From Cristatella mucedo (lineage: Eukaryota > Bryozoa > Phylactolaemata > Cristatellidae), in the NCBI GenBank assembly GCA_009760855.2, contig WPIO01000202.1, forward strand, positions 1 to 64,000: DNA of 64,000 nt. The letters are read 5' to 3'. This document shows, piece by piece, positions 63,780 through 64,000 of this stretch. Under the pieces are notes generated by a model. That model saw nothing but the letters and a program-made list of their open reading frames with translations. It ran no database searches and was not told where the DNA came from. The position numbers and the translations under genes were made by a program. Every line of letters begins with the position of its first letter. The first letter of the stretch is position 1.

Positions 63780-64000
63780 ACAACAACAATAAAATGTAAT
63801 CAACACCCACAGAGGACCCCAATCTTTACATTTACAAGTGCTGAAAATGAAGTGTGACACTTGGTTAGTCACAACGTGCGCAATTTTTAAGAACATGGCC
63901 ACATAAAGGACAATTCACACTTGTTAAACATCAACTGCTGGCTCCCAGATACTCAGTATCAGTGACCACGTAATATAATAATAATAATAACAATGCACTT
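63780..64000 (-). mobile_element. Degenerate LINE-B tails at the right edge
   Basis: 63,790-63,950 holds a decayed 3' end. 63,975-64,000 (ATAATAATAATAATAACA then ATGCACTT) is the start of another copy cut by the edge. Confidence 0.5.

Overview
The window looks like nuclear DNA of an invertebrate animal. It has spliced metazoan housekeeping genes with large introns, dense CR1/L2-like retrotransposon copies, two tRNA-derived SINE families and very long dinucleotide arrays. I cannot name the species from sequence alone.

Bases 1 to about 11,030 differ from the rest. They are strongly AT-rich, compact and almost intron-free. They carry the remains of an endogenous DNA virus of the Polinton/Maverick or Polinton-like (PLV) kind. 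Reading leftward on the minus strand, the order is: four proteins with phage-tail-fibre-like collar repeats, an A32-type FtsK/HerA packaging ATPase, a Lys-rich accessory protein, three tandem paralogues that may be penton or spike proteins, a short basic coiled-coil virion-like protein, an intact candidate double-jelly-roll major capsid protein, and the start of an unknown protein cut by the window edge. One membrane-protein gene lies on the plus strand at the right end. Most genes carry one or two breaks (in-frame stops or slips in A runs), and a host retrotransposon tail sits inside the accessory gene, so this is an old resident copy. The capsid gene and two fibre genes are still open. A TATAG/TATAAG motif lies just upstream of nearly every start codon and often contains the stop codon of the preceding gene. 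No polymerase, integrase, protease or terminal repeat is visible; they may lie beyond the left edge.

From 11,030 to 22,480 the DNA is repeat-rich: a TA-flanked pogo-like DNA transposon remnant with two nested retrotransposon tails, a nearly complete LINE copy (family A), and several 3' fragments of a second LINE (family B).

From 22,487 to 39,858 there are two divergent host genes. GCDH (glutaryl-CoA dehydrogenase, minus strand, five exons, complete, one GC-AG intron) and PAF1 (RNA polymerase II-associated factor, plus strand, three exons, complete) start 305 bases apart and probably share a promoter. From 41,340 to 60,771 seven exons on the minus strand encode GALM (galactose mutarotase); its first exon was not found. 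The introns and the right flank are filled with LINE and SINE copies, a second copy of the pogo-like element, minisatellites, and long CT, GA, GACA and CA tracts.
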